In this document: positions 8,605 to 18,069 of the stretch, piece after piece | Position numbering within the stretch: position 1 is the first letter of the stretch | How the letters are laid out: every line of letters starts with the position of its first letter | Assembly: GCF_042683665.1 (NCBI RefSeq) | Contig: NZ_JBHUOO010000022.1 | DNA length: 64,000 nucleotides | Source of the DNA: Leeuwenhoekiella polynyae | GTDB taxonomy: Bacteria; Bacteroidota; Bacteroidia; Flavobacteriales; Flavobacteriaceae | Direction: 5' to 3' (one strand) | Position numbers and translations under genes: made by a program | The notes under the pieces: generated by a model | The model's input: only the letters and a program-made list of their open reading frames with translations | What the model was told of the DNA's origin: nothing | The model's database searches: none

Positions 8605-9009
8605 TTAAATAATCCAGTTATTAATTAGGTTAGGTAAGGTTTCACACAGTTCAAGAAAGGTTTTTGGCTTTGCCATAAAACTGTTTGCTCCTAATAAATA
8701 TGCTTTTTCTTTGTCTTCATTAAGGTCTGATGAACTCATCATCACAACCGGAATTGTTTTATACTCTCTGTGTTTTCTAAATTGTCTTAGAACTTCAAGG
8801 CCATCAAGTTTAGGAACTTTTATATCTAACAATATCAACTTAGGAGACTGCTTCTTAAAAGCATCACTCTCTATAAAATCAACAGCTGTTTCACCATCAG
8901 AAATATGCCTTATTGCATAGTCAGGTATTCGTCTTTCAAAAATACGAGTCATCAGCGCAATGTCTGTGGTGTTATCTTCTATGGATAAGATGTAATTTTC
9001 AGATTTCAA
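8605..9009 (-). CDS. Rcp1-like phytochrome-associated response regulator
   Basis: This 134-residue single receiver domain has all catalytic residues: SIEDN at the N-terminus, LLLDIKVP with the phosphorylated Asp, MMSSSD, and the conserved Lys in MAKPKT. The insert SDAFKKQSPKLILLD before the phospho-site and the overall length resemble the Rcp1 class of CheY-like proteins that accept phosphate from phytochrome kinases. It is 11 bases downstream of the bacteriophytochrome gene, which makes that kinase the obvious partner. No output domain is present. Confidence 0.9.
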   Translation of the reverse strand: MKSENYILSIEDNTTDIALMTRIFERRIPDYAIRHISDGETAVDFIESDAFKKQSPKLILLDIKVPKLDGLEVLRQFRKHREYKTIPVVMMSSSDLNEDKEKAYLLGANSFMAKPKTFLELCETLPNLINNWII

Positions 9010-9020
9010 TTATAAAACTA

Positions 9021-11231
9021 TTATCCCAAATTAAATAAAAAAGTACTCCCTTTACCAGCCTCACTTATGACTTTTATTTCGCCATTATGCTTTTTAACAA
9101 TACGCTGACTAATGGTTAGCCCTATACCAGAACCGACATACTCATCTCCTACCAGTCTACTGAATAATTTAAAAATGCGGCGCTCATGCTTTTGATCAAA
9201 ACCAATACCATTATCTTTTACAAAAAAGTAATCCATTTGATCTCTAACAGTATGACCGATTTCAATTAAAGGAGCTTGCTCGTTTTTTGTATATTTTAAA
9301 GCATTCGTCAATAAGTTTTGCATAAGCTGTAAAACCATTTTTCGATCTCCGTAAGCTTGAGGCATAGATTTGTCAATCGTGATTTTTGTATTCGGAAAAT
9401 CTTGTTCAATATGCAGAAAACCTACAGTTTCCTGAACCAGTTCAGCCATTGAAAAGTTATCTTTTCTAATTTCTGACTGAGACACTTTAGAGAATTCTAA
9501 AATATCATCAATAAGCTGATTCATCTTAACAGATGAATTGATGATTGTTGCTATAGAAGACTTGCCAAAATCATCTAACTGCTCAAAATAATCCTCTTTT
9601 AATATCTGTGCAAAACCATCAATCCCACGTAGTGGGGCTCTTAAATCGTGAGCGACACTGTAACTAAATGTCTCTAAGTCTTCATAGGCATTGCGCAATA
9701 ATGTATTGAGTTCTTTTACCTCTTCATATTTTTCAAGAATGATTTCAGATATATTTTCTTTCAAGGCCTTTGCTGCTGCTATCTCATAATCATACCAAGG
9801 ATCTGACTTTCCTGATTGCTCTACAGACCATTTATCAAAAGATTTTCTTGGAGAAATACGTTGGTTTTCATCAACGGCAACAGGTTTTTCAGGATTACCT
9901 GCCCAAGTCACAGTCTCTATCTTTTCTGGTTTAAACCAAATAAGTGCACTCTTTTTTGCTGCGGAAAGAAATAAGCACAAAACACCTGAGGCATAAGACT
10001 TCAATGAATCTGAAACCTTATGACTCTCACATAAATTGGCTGTGACAATCCAGTCTTCTTTATCTTGCTTTAGCAGCTCTACCAGCCCACAAATATCTTC
10101 TTCTGAAGGAGCTTTACCCACAGTAGCGATACGATCGTCAAGCATCACTGCTGCGCCTGTAGCCTCTGTTATATCTAGCATCGTGGCTTCTCCTTTAGTT
10201 AGCCCTTTATGAATATTCCAGTCTTTACTTATTTTTTCCAGCAGCTTGCTTCTCAATACAGCTGCTCTATTTACTTTCCGAAGTAACACATTTGCTTTAG
10301 AAAGCACCAACTGACTCGAGAATACCTGAGTTAAAAACTTACAAGACTGGCGCTGGTAATAATTAACTAACTTAGGACTATAATGGTGACACGCGATAAG
10401 TCCCCATAAATTACCCTTAGAAATTATAGCAGCGGTAAGCGTAGCTCCCACGTTCATATTCTCTAAATACTCGATATGAACGGGTGACGATGCACGCGTT
10501 TCACTTATAGAAAGATCTATCGGATTGTCGCGCTCATCCCCAGACAAAGCCTGTATAGATACAGGTTCACTCTTGACATCTGCAATGATACGAACCCCTT
10601 GTCTTAAAAATAATTTACGCGCCTGTTGTGGGATATCTGAAGCAGGATAGCGCAAACCTAACCAACTTTCTAAATGTTCTTCCCGAGCTTCTGAAACAAC
10701 AACGCCGTCCCAGTTTTCATCAAAACGATAGATCATCACCCGGTCATAATCAAAAAAATCTTTGATGAGATCTGCGGTGATATCACACATCTTCTGCTCA
10801 TCTGTTACCGAATTTAATTTAGCAACGACTTCAGATAATTGATCCTGATATTTAAATGGGTCACTTGGGTTTTCAAAAGGCTCTAGCTCTACAACAAGGT
10901 TGCCTTCATTAATATGCGCAATTAACAAATAAGAAATTCCATTAATTTCTAACTGCACAGGACTCATCTTTTCTGAAGAATCAACGGCTTTTAAAATTTC
11001 AGCAGTAGGATTTGTAAGTAAATCTGTTATCTGAGATCCTAGAATTTCCTCAACATTCTTATCAAAAAGCTGGTCTATATTTTCACTACAATACGTGATT
11101 TTATAACTGCCAGGATCACAAGCCAGCAAATAACCATGGCTTTGTATCTTACCAAGAATGTGTATGGGTTCTTTATCACAATTAGTTAATGAAACCTCCT
11201 GAGGATATAATGAAGAGGGGCCTTCAGACAT
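9021..11231 (-). CDS. bphP: Bacteriophytochrome histidine kinase
   Basis: This red/far-red photoreceptor kinase is about 736 residues from the ATG at 11231. A TTG at 11273 would add 14 residues and overlap the upstream gene by 41 bases. Order: PAS with the biliverdin-attachment Cys in LTNCDKEPIHILG (C18) followed by IQSHG, GAF with the chromophore-contacting YPASDIPQQARKLF and CHHYSPK, PHY, then HisKA (SVAHDLRAPLRG) and HATPase (DNGIGFDQ and GSGIGLTISQRIV). The Cys near the N-terminus and the heme oxygenase in the same operon indicate biliverdin as chromophore. It starts one base after the stop of the CheB-CheR fusion gene, which implies coupled translation. A fully standard domain set. Confidence 0.95.
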   Translation of the reverse strand: MSEGPSSLYPQEVSLTNCDKEPIHILGKIQSHGYLLACDPGSYKITYCSENIDQLFDKNVEEILGSQITDLLTNPTAEILKAVDSSEKMSPVQLEINGISYLLIAHINEGNLVVELEPFENPSDPFKYQDQLSEVVAKLNSVTDEQKMCDITADLIKDFFDYDRVMIYRFDENWDGVVVSEAREEHLESWLGLRYPASDIPQQARKLFLRQGVRIIADVKSEPVSIQALSGDERDNPIDLSISETRASSPVHIEYLENMNVGATLTAAIISKGNLWGLIACHHYSPKLVNYYQRQSCKFLTQVFSSQLVLSKANVLLRKVNRAAVLRSKLLEKISKDWNIHKGLTKGEATMLDITEATGAAVMLDDRIATVGKAPSEEDICGLVELLKQDKEDWIVTANLCESHKVSDSLKSYASGVLCLFLSAAKKSALIWFKPEKIETVTWAGNPEKPVAVDENQRISPRKSFDKWSVEQSGKSDPWYDYEIAAAKALKENISEIILEKYEEVKELNTLLRNAYEDLETFSYSVAHDLRAPLRGIDGFAQILKEDYFEQLDDFGKSSIATIINSSVKMNQLIDDILEFSKVSQSEIRKDNFSMAELVQETVGFLHIEQDFPNTKITIDKSMPQAYGDRKMVLQLMQNLLTNALKYTKNEQAPLIEIGHTVRDQMDYFFVKDNGIGFDQKHERRIFKLFSRLVGDEYVGSGIGLTISQRIVKKHNGEIKVISEAGKGSTFLFNLG

Positions 11232-11232
11232 A

Positions 11233-14200
11233 CTAGCGCTTAATTTTAAAATAAAATGTACTACCTTGACCAAATTGTGAATCTACCCAGATTGTACCTT
11301 CATGTAATTTTACAATCTTTTTACAGTGTGCCAGACCTACACCGGTACCTTCGTATTTTTCTTCCGTAGGAACACGACCAAAGATCTTAAAAATCGCTTC
11401 AAGATCATCTTCTTTAATACCAATACCATTATCTGCAATTGCAAAGGTCTGATACTCATCATCTCCAAAAGAAGAAATACGTATACTAGGCTTAACACCT
11501 TTTTGACGGTACTTCAACGCGTTACTTATCAAGTTCTGAAACAATAAACGCAATTCAGTTTCATAAGCCATTAATACAGGCATTTTACCCACACTCACGG
11601 TTGCATTTGCTTCTCTGATACTTCTGTTTAAGTCATATTTTACAATCTCAATAAGTTCAGTCACATCTACTTTTGTCTTCTTGAGATCTTCCCCAATTCT
11701 ACTATGCTCTAGCAAAGCCTTGATTTGCTCCGCCATTCTTCCTGACGCTTCGTGAATGTAGCCCAGATATTCTTTTCCTTTCTCAGACATTTCATCACTG
11801 AATTTCTTAGAAAGAAAATCACTACTGAATCTAATTGTAGAAAGGGGTTCTTGTAAATCGTGCGAACAAATAGAAACAAACTGCTCTAAATCGGTATTTA
11901 TGCGCTCCAGATCATCCTTTTGTTTCTGCAATTCCTGTTGAGCTATTTTGAGATCTGTAATTTCCATTAAAGTACAACGCCATTGATTGGTGTCTCCCGC
12001 AGCATTAAGCATCAATTCTGCATTAAAAAGAACATCTAACCGATCGCCATTAACACATTCTAATTTTAATTCTTCATTAGAAATACTACCTGTTTTCTCT
12101 AATTCATCGAGCAAAGCGATTGCTTTAACTTTGGTTTGCTTCGGGTAAAATTCAAATATAGATTTACCTACCACTTCAGTTTTAGTTACAAAACCAAGGG
12201 TTTCTACAAACAGACCATTACATTCAGAGATCAAACCAGTATGCGAATTAATGGTAACATGCATAACCGGATCATCTTCATAAAAAGCCTTAAACTTCTC
12301 TTCACTCTTACGTAAACGTTCCTGTGATTGTTCTACTTTATGAATATCTATAAAGGTTATAACAACACCCTCTATAGTATCCTGACCGGTATGAAATGGC
12401 GAAATGCGTTGGAGAAAATAACGCCCGGATTTACTCTTAATTCGTTTTTCGAAAACCTGACCGGTATTCATAACTTTTTTAGAGTTATCAACAATTGTCG
12501 TACGCTTACGAATCCCAAAGTTTGCAACAAAATTTTCTATAGAACGCCCTATATCTTGTTTTACTAAGTGAAAATGCTCTCTAATTGCTGGCGTAAACTT
12601 TCTAATAATAAGATTCTTATCCAGGAAGACGGTACCAATACGCGTACTATCAAGCAGATTATCCATATCTGCGTTGAGCATGGCAAGATCTTCCATCTTT
12701 TCTATATGCTCTGCGTTTACAGTATGTAACTCTTCGTTTACGCTTTGCAGCTCTTCATTAGTACTCTGCAATTCTTCATTAGAAGCTAATAACTCTTCAT
12801 TAGATGCTTGTAATTCTTCATTACTCGTTTCTGCTTCTTCAAGAGCATTGCTCAGTTCGTATTGGGTTTCTTTAAGTTCGTCTTCAAGATCTTTTATACG
12901 TTCCTGAGCAGATTTATGAATATCTGCACGCTCTATTATAACAGATTTATTTTCATTCTTATCAATCTCAATAAGCGTAATTATATAGTGAAAATCACCT
13001 TCTAAATTACTGCTCTTAAGAGGTTTAACCAGAATATCAACCCGCTTTTTCAATTCATTGTTCTCATCAAAAATCTCAACATCTTTATAGAGAATTTGAG
13101 ACTTTCTGCGTCGTGCTTTGTTTACCGTGTTTTTAATCGCCTCAGAAAGCTCTTCTGAAAGCATATCTATAAGATTTGTTGTAAAACCTTCTTCTGGAAA
13201 CTGAACATATTTTTTGAAAGCACCTAATGCTTCCAAAATATGAAAGTTTTCATCTATATAAACACTTGCAGCTCCATATTGCTGCATAATCGCTTTACTA
13301 ATCTCCTCTTTCAAACGACTGGTATTACTTATACTTTGCACTGATCCTTTCTTTGTTCCTATCGTATTCCGTTTTAAAGTTTGACGCTCTGCTGTTGAGC
13401 TAAGTATTTCAGTTTTTAAACGCTCTGAATTTTCTATATTTCGATAAATGTTCCACTTTCTGTTTATTTCCTCAAAAGAATTTTTATGAACCCCGAGAGA
13501 CTCACTGGATCCCAATGTAAGAATACCATCTTGTATAAGTGCGTAATGCAGTAAGTGTATAACTTTTGATTGCACTTCATTCTGAAGATAAATGAGTAGG
13601 TTACGACACATAACCATATCCATATTCTTAAACGGAGGATCATTTGTTATGTCGTGATTAGAAAATATGATGCACTTTCTAATATTTTCCTTTACAATAA
13701 AATTATCTCCGTTTTTTCTGAAATAAGTACTAATGCGATCACTAGAAAGATCACTTAACACATTTTCTGAATACGAACCTTTGCTAGCTATATCCAGATG
13801 ATCCTGAGAGATGTCTGTCGCAAATATCTTAAGCGCTATATCTTTACCCTGCTTTTTGATTTCATCAAGAAATAAAATACCCAAAGAATAAGGTTCTTCT
13901 CCGGTACTACAGCCTACATCCCAAATTTTAATAATTGCGCCATCTTGCTTCTCACTAACGATTTCTGGGATAATGTCATTTTCTAATATTTCCCATACTT
14001 TAAAATCTCTAAAAAACTTGGTAACTCCTATTAAAAATTCTTTATAAAGGGTTTGTACTTCTTCAATATTATTTTTTAAATAATTGAAATAGGATTCTAA
14101 TGAGTCTAGTTTTAATACGCGAACTCTCCTGCCAATTCTTCGAAGTAACGTGGGTCTTTTATATAAACTAAAATCTAATGCTGTATTATTCTTTAAAACC

Positions 14201-14856
14201 TTTAAAATATCGGTTAAGAGTTTTTCGTCATATTGAAACAACTCCGCATCAAAACCAATGCTACTCTGAGCCTCAAAATAGTTTGAAAGTTCATCACTTA
14301 TACGCTCAACAGGCACGATAAAATCAGCAAGACCAGTTTTTATAGAATTACGAGGCATTCCATCAAATTTTGCCTGCTCAGGTTGCTGCACCATAACAAC
14401 ACCACCTTTTTCTTTAATAGCACGTATTCCTCTAGAACCATCACTACCTGTTCCGCTAAGAATAATACCAGCACAATGCTCTTTAGCATGATTTGCTAAA
14501 GATTCAAAAAACATATCAATAGGAAGATTTAAGGATTTATCCTTAGGCTTTTCGAGCAACTTGAACTTCCCTTCTTCAATAACAAGATTGTTTGTAGGTG
14601 GAATCAGATAGATACAGTTGGCCTTAATTTCACCACCGTCTTTGATTACCTCAATTGGAATTTTTGTGTTTTTAGCCAGAAGTTCTGCCATCAAGCTTTT
14701 GTGATCCGGCGAAAGATGCTGAACCACAATATAACTATACAATGACGCTGTAGGTACATTATCAAAAAAGTCGTTAAGAGCTTGTAAACCTCCAGCACTT
14801 GCTCCTATCCCTACAACAACGTGAGTAGCTTTTTTAAAAGAAGTATTTGTAGTCAC
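11233..14856 (-). CDS. CheB-CheR-PAS-histidine kinase fusion protein
   Basis: This 1207-residue multidomain signalling protein begins with a CheB methylesterase/deamidase domain (residues 10-195) that keeps the catalytic S20 (GIGASAGG), H47 (VVQHLSPDH) and D139 (SGTGSDGSRG) but lacks CheB's receiver. A CheR methyltransferase follows (about 205-470) with the SAM motif DVGCSTGEEPYS and MCRNLLIYLQ. Next come a low-complexity coiled coil of repeated SNEEL units (about 655-720), two PAS regions, then HisKA (CSHDLQEPLSTI) and HATPase (DNGIGIKEDD, GTGVGLAHC). Flavobacteria normally lack flagella, and no chemoreceptor is in view, so the methylation target is unknown. First gene of the phytochrome operon; probably light-signal partner. 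Confidence 0.93.
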   Translation of the reverse strand: MTTNTSFKKATHVVVGIGASAGGLQALNDFFDNVPTASLYSYIVVQHLSPDHKSLMAELLAKNTKIPIEVIKDGGEIKANCIYLIPPTNNLVIEEGKFKLLEKPKDKSLNLPIDMFFESLANHAKEHCAGIILSGTGSDGSRGIRAIKEKGGVVMVQQPEQAKFDGMPRNSIKTGLADFIVPVERISDELSNYFEAQSSIGFDAELFQYDEKLLTDILKVLKNNTALDFSLYKRPTLLRRIGRRVRVLKLDSLESYFNYLKNNIEEVQTLYKEFLIGVTKFFRDFKVWEILENDIIPEIVSEKQDGAIIKIWDVGCSTGEEPYSLGILFLDEIKKQGKDIALKIFATDISQDHLDIASKGSYSENVLSDLSSDRISTYFRKNGDNFIVKENIRKCIIFSNHDITNDPPFKNMDMVMCRNLLIYLQNEVQSKVIHLLHYALIQDGILTLGSSESLGVHKNSFEEINRKWNIYRNIENSERLKTEILSSTAERQTLKRNTIGTKKGSVQSISNTSRLKEEISKAIMQQYGAASVYIDENFHILEALGAFKKYVQFPEEGFTTNLIDMLSEELSEAIKNTVNKARRRKSQILYKDVEIFDENNELKKRVDILVKPLKSSNLEGDFHYIITLIEIDKNENKSVIIERADIHKSAQERIKDLEDELKETQYELSNALEEAETSNEELQASNEELLASNEELQSTNEELQSVNEELHTVNAEHIEKMEDLAMLNADMDNLLDSTRIGTVFLDKNLIIRKFTPAIREHFHLVKQDIGRSIENFVANFGIRKRTTIVDNSKKVMNTGQVFEKRIKSKSGRYFLQRISPFHTGQDTIEGVVITFIDIHKVEQSQERLRKSEEKFKAFYEDDPVMHVTINSHTGLISECNGLFVETLGFVTKTEVVGKSIFEFYPKQTKVKAIALLDELEKTGSISNEELKLECVNGDRLDVLFNAELMLNAAGDTNQWRCTLMEITDLKIAQQELQKQKDDLERINTDLEQFVSICSHDLQEPLSTIRFSSDFLSKKFSDEMSEKGKEYLGYIHEASGRMAEQIKALLEHSRIGEDLKKTKVDVTELIEIVKYDLNRSIREANATVSVGKMPVLMAYETELRLLFQNLISNALKYRQKGVKPSIRISSFGDDEYQTFAIADNGIGIKEDDLEAIFKIFGRVPTEEKYEGTGVGLAHCKKIVKLHEGTIWVDSQFGQGSTFYFKIKR

Positions 14857-14897
14857 AAAGTATATTTAATGGTTAGAGGGGGTACCAACTACAAGGA

Positions 14898-14916
14898 TTA
14901 TTATTTAAAATAATAA
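14898..14916. repeat. AT palindrome, copy 1 (leader of light operon)
   Basis: TTATTATTTAAAATAATAA has perfect 9-base arms around one central A. The inner 17 bases recur exactly at 15001-15017. It lies 42 bases upstream of the CheB-CheR gene start, downstream of the putative -7 element, so it would be in the mRNA leader and could act as an operator or hairpin. Confidence 0.5.
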
Positions 14917-14933
14917 GAGCTGTAGTAACTTAT

Positions 14934-14941
14934 CAAAAATA
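14934..14941 (-). promoter_or_regulatory. Putative -7 element of the phytochrome operon
   Basis: The plus strand CAAAAATA reads TATTTTTG on the minus strand, matching TAnnTTTG. It lies 78 bases upstream of the CheB-CheR fusion start. It is flanked by the identical palindromes at 14898 and 15001. A -33 TTG is not obvious. Confidence 0.4.
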
Positions 14942-14972
14942 CTTTTTTATATTAGATTAATAAAAGAAAGTG

Positions 14973-14994
14973 TTAATATTTAAGACAATATTAA
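14973..14994. repeat. Inverted repeat TTAATATT-N6-AATATTAA
   Basis: Perfect 8-base arms with a 6-base spacer, between the two identical palindromes and just upstream of the putative promoter of the light-sensing operon. It is AT-rich, so chance is possible. Confidence 0.35.
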
Positions 14995-15000
14995 GACTTA

Positions 15001-15017
15001 TATTATTTAAAATAATA
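15001..15017. repeat. AT palindrome, copy 2
   Basis: TATTATTTAAAATAATA is identical to the core of the palindrome at 14898-14916, 102 bases away, and lies about 60 bases upstream of the putative -7 element. Two identical palindromes flanking a promoter suggest a dimeric regulator binding both. Confidence 0.5.
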
Positions 15018-15069
15018 ACAGACAACCATTTCAGGACACTAAACTTAAAACAAACTGAATATCAATATC

Positions 15070-16152
15070 TTAAAACTGATAAACTGCCGCATTAATATTC
15101 ATTCCTGCTCCTACCGAAGCAAAAACGACCAAGTCTCCGGTTTTAATTTCTTGATTTTCTACTGCTCCTTTTAATATAAGATCTAAAAGTGTAGGAACAG
15201 TCGCTACCGAAGAATTCCCAATCCAGGATATAATCATTGGCATTACCCCTTCAGGTACTTCATCTATCTCATAGAGCTTGTATAGACGCTCTATAATAGC
15301 ATCATCCATTTTACCGTTAGCTTGATGGATAAGTACTTTATTTACATGCTGAATGTCTTTACCGGCTTTATCTAAGCAAGCTTTAATAGACAAGGGAACA
15401 GTTTCTAACGCATACTGATATAACCTGCGACCGTTCATTTTTAAATAAAGGTCATTTTTGTTTGCTTCTGTAACATTGTACGAGCAGCCCATAGTGAGCA
15501 TTTCTGCATAACGGTACGTGTCTGAACGGGTCTTGTGAGCTAGCATACCTATAGGCGAAGAACTTTCTTTTCCTTCTAAAATAGTAGCTCCAGCTCCGTC
15601 AGCATAAATCATACTGTCCCTATCGTGAAGATCTATAACACGAGAGATTGTTTCAGCACCAATAACCAGAATCTTCTTAGCATCACCAGACTTTATAAAA
15701 TAATCTGCCTGAATCATACCTTGTAACCAACCTGGACAACCAAATGGTACGTCATACGCTACACAATCTGGATTTTTAATCTTGAGCTTATGCTTTACTC
15801 GGGCAGCTAATGCCGGAACCATATCGCTGCGGTTAGAACCAAATTTTACATCTCCGAAGTTATGCGCGACAATTATATAATCTAACGTCTCAGGATCTAT
15901 AGCTGCATCTTCAATAGCCTTTTTTGCAGCAAAAAACCCGATGTCTGACGCAACAAGATCATCAGCCACATAACGACGCTCTTGTATAGTTGTAATTTCC
16001 TGAAATTTATCTACGATATATTCATTAGGTCGCTCTACCGGTTTCCCATTAGATTCAAAGAATTTAAAATCTAAAAAAGCTTCATTTTTCACCTTTTTCT
16101 TAGGTAAATAAATTCCGGTGCCGGTAATTACACTATATATTTTTGAACTCAT
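15070..16152 (-). CDS. Beta-ketoacyl-ACP synthase III-like (KAS III) family protein
   Basis: This thiolase-fold enzyme of 360 residues would condense an acyl-CoA starter with malonyl-ACP or carry out a related acyl transfer. The catalytic triad is intact: C139 in PFGCPGW, H276 in LIHQANGKMDD and N313 in WIGNSSVATVP. The C-terminal VVFASVGAGMNINAAVYQF is typical of KAS III. It is longer than housekeeping FabH (about 320-335) because of an N-terminal insertion around residues 30-60. No plsX, acpP or other fatty-acid genes are adjacent, so it is an orphan paralogue, perhaps for a specialised lipid or secondary metabolite. Its own -7 element lies about 140 bases upstream. Confidence 0.85.
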   Translation of the reverse strand: MSSKIYSVITGTGIYLPKKKVKNEAFLDFKFFESNGKPVERPNEYIVDKFQEITTIQERRYVADDLVASDIGFFAAKKAIEDAAIDPETLDYIIVAHNFGDVKFGSNRSDMVPALAARVKHKLKIKNPDCVAYDVPFGCPGWLQGMIQADYFIKSGDAKKILVIGAETISRVIDLHDRDSMIYADGAGATILEGKESSSPIGMLAHKTRSDTYRYAEMLTMGCSYNVTEANKNDLYLKMNGRRLYQYALETVPLSIKACLDKAGKDIQHVNKVLIHQANGKMDDAIIERLYKLYEIDEVPEGVMPMIISWIGNSSVATVPTLLDLILKGAVENQEIKTGDLVVFASVGAGMNINAAVYQF

Positions 16153-16291
16153 ATATGCTCCTGTTTAGCTTCAGCTAAGCCATTTATTGTTGTTTATTAA
16201 ACTAATTTCTGTACGAAAAGGGGTAAAATACAATCTTATTCTGATAAAATGATCAAACTCTTTAGTAGAATACTAAATCCAAATGTGAAAT

Positions 16292-16299
16292 CAAATTTA
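16292..16299 (-). promoter_or_regulatory. Putative -7 element upstream of KAS III-like gene
   Basis: CAAATTTA on the plus strand reads TAAATTTG on the minus strand and fits TAnnTTTG. A TTG (plus CAA at 15-16 bases further upstream) is somewhat too close for a standard -33. The leader also has a TTAGCT-TC-AGCTAA hairpin at 16165-16178, close to the ATG. Confidence 0.35.
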
Positions 16300-16362
16300 T
16301 AAATATTTGTTTTTCAATACTTTAAACCTTAAAAATACGCAATAATTAAAGTTGTCTTCCAT

Positions 16363-18069
16363 TTAGAATGTGGTGATCACACTCCCGCAATTCTCCATGG
16401 CTTCCCCATAATACGGATTTTTAATTTCTTGAGATTCACTCAACCATACCGCGCCCTTAGAGTCATTAGCCATAGGGCATCGCTGCAAATATAATGTGGG
16501 ATTCAAGTCTTGTATTGCTCTCACTACTGCTACCATATTCTCATTAAGTACAACAAATTCCTCTCGCTTTTGATTGAGTGTTTCTGCTTCAACAATCTGT
16601 TGAAGCTTCTGCTTAATTATAGAAAAATGAGAACGCTCCATAGTTTTAAGTTCTGAAACGTCTATGTCTGAAAGTCCGCTCAACAATTCTGAAGCAGCAG
16701 ATGAAACTTGCTTATCATCAGAATTTACAAACGCATCTTTGAGTGTTAAATACTGTTTCATTTCATCTTTAATGGTCTTCTGAAAGTTTAGCGGTAACTG
16801 CATACTCATAGATTCTACACCTTTTGAAGTATTACTATCTCTATTCATCATGGATTTTTTACCGCTCAATTGCGCTGCAGCATCTACAGTAAAAGTCCCA
16901 TTTGTTACCAACTCTTCTCCGCGCGATAGTCCGCTGCTTATTTGATAAAACTCATCTTGCTTTGGTCCAAGATCAACTTCTCGCATTTCAAAAACAGGCT
17001 GAGCCGGATTGGGTTTTACATAAACCAGCGAGCGTTTACCGGTCCACATAACCGCAGAAGCAGGAATAATAAGTTGATTTGAAAAGTTCTTTTGTGCACC
17101 TGCTACCGCAGCTTTCACAAACATCCCCGGTTTTAATAAATCCTCTTTGTTTAATAAAGTTGCCCGTACGATCACAGTGCGTGTCTCATTATTTAAAATG
17201 GGATCTATAAATGATATGCTTCCAGAGAACGTCTTATCAGGATACGCATTTACCGCAATGTCTAGTTGTTGCCCATTTTGCAAACTGCTTATTTGATTTT
17301 CATAAGCATCAAATTCTGCCCAAACTGTACTTAAATTATTCACTTTAAAAATAGGTTTGCCATCCATGACGTGAGCTCCTTCATTTACATCAATTTCAGA
17401 AACAATACCAGAAACATGCGAGTAAATAGGAAAACGCGTAATCGGCTCTCCACGCTGTTCTACTTGGTCTAAAATAGAGGAGTGTATCTTCCAGTTCTTA
17501 AATTTATTGTGTACAGCCTCGTACAATCTGGGTTGAGATTCTTTCAATTTTGAAGCAGTTATTAACTCTTGCTGTGCAGCTATTAATGCAGGGGAGTAAA
17601 CGGTCGCCACTTGCTGCCCCATACGTATATGCTGCCCAACAGAGGTAACCGACAACGATTCTATACGCCCATCAAAATGCGCAGGTTGTGTCGCAGTCTC
17701 ATCTGCATTGATCACGATTTTCCCGGAGAGATTAAGATCCTCTGTGACTTCTGTAGTACCGGCACCTATAACTGTTGTTTGAATACCTGCTAAGGCCAGC
17801 GCATTATCAGTCATTCTAAATTGATTTGCAGACAATCCGCTTGCATCTGTCTCTGCCGGAATCAGATCCATCCCGCAAATGGGACAATCTCCAGCCTGCT
17901 CCCGCATAATTTGTGGATGCATAGCGCAGGTCCACAAATTAGGGTCTTCTGAGTGATCGTGAATAGCTGAATCTTCGGTTACTTGCTTTTTGTTTTCTCC
18001 AAAAATTAAATAACCAGCTCCCAGTCCTACAACCGCAGCAATAAATAAGTATAGAATTGATTTATTCAT
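16363..18069 (-). CDS. cusB: CusB-type RND periplasmic adaptor with DUF3347 tail
   Basis: This membrane-fusion protein of a tripartite heavy-metal efflux pump has 568 residues. A membrane anchor (3-24) is followed by a small metal-binding domain with WTCAMHPQIM and CPICGMDLIP (about 47-73), then the barrel-sandwich/beta-barrel adaptor (about 110-400, with SHVSGIVSEIDVNEGAHV and KPGMFVKAAV). The C-terminal 140 residues are a DUF3347 domain ending with CPMANDSKGAVWLS and IKNPYYGEAMENCG. The same DUF3347 core occurs as a separate lipoprotein upstream in the operon (20861-21475). It is the last gene of the metal operon, 85 bases after the PepSY gene. Copper/silver is the likeliest substrate. Confidence 0.92.
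   Translation of the reverse strand: MNKSILYLFIAAVVGLGAGYLIFGENKKQVTEDSAIHDHSEDPNLWTCAMHPQIMREQAGDCPICGMDLIPAETDASGLSANQFRMTDNALALAGIQTTVIGAGTTEVTEDLNLSGKIVINADETATQPAHFDGRIESLSVTSVGQHIRMGQQVATVYSPALIAAQQELITASKLKESQPRLYEAVHNKFKNWKIHSSILDQVEQRGEPITRFPIYSHVSGIVSEIDVNEGAHVMDGKPIFKVNNLSTVWAEFDAYENQISSLQNGQQLDIAVNAYPDKTFSGSISFIDPILNNETRTVIVRATLLNKEDLLKPGMFVKAAVAGAQKNFSNQLIIPASAVMWTGKRSLVYVKPNPAQPVFEMREVDLGPKQDEFYQISSGLSRGEELVTNGTFTVDAAAQLSGKKSMMNRDSNTSKGVESMSMQLPLNFQKTIKDEMKQYLTLKDAFVNSDDKQVSSAASELLSGLSDIDVSELKTMERSHFSIIKQKLQQIVEAETLNQKREEFVVLNENMVAVVRAIQDLNPTLYLQRCPMANDSKGAVWLSESQEIKNPYYGEAMENCGSVITTF

Noticed and set aside
9021..11273. TTG start at 11273 for the bacteriophytochrome
   Set aside because: The ATG at 11231 lies one base after the stop of the upstream gene, avoids a 41-base overlap and leaves the usual length before the biliverdin Cys. 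The longer form cannot be fully excluded.
12674..12907. Serine-rich plus-strand open frame
   Set aside because: It is the reverse complement of the SNEEL coiled-coil repeats of the CheB-CheR fusion, an artefact of their repetitive codons.
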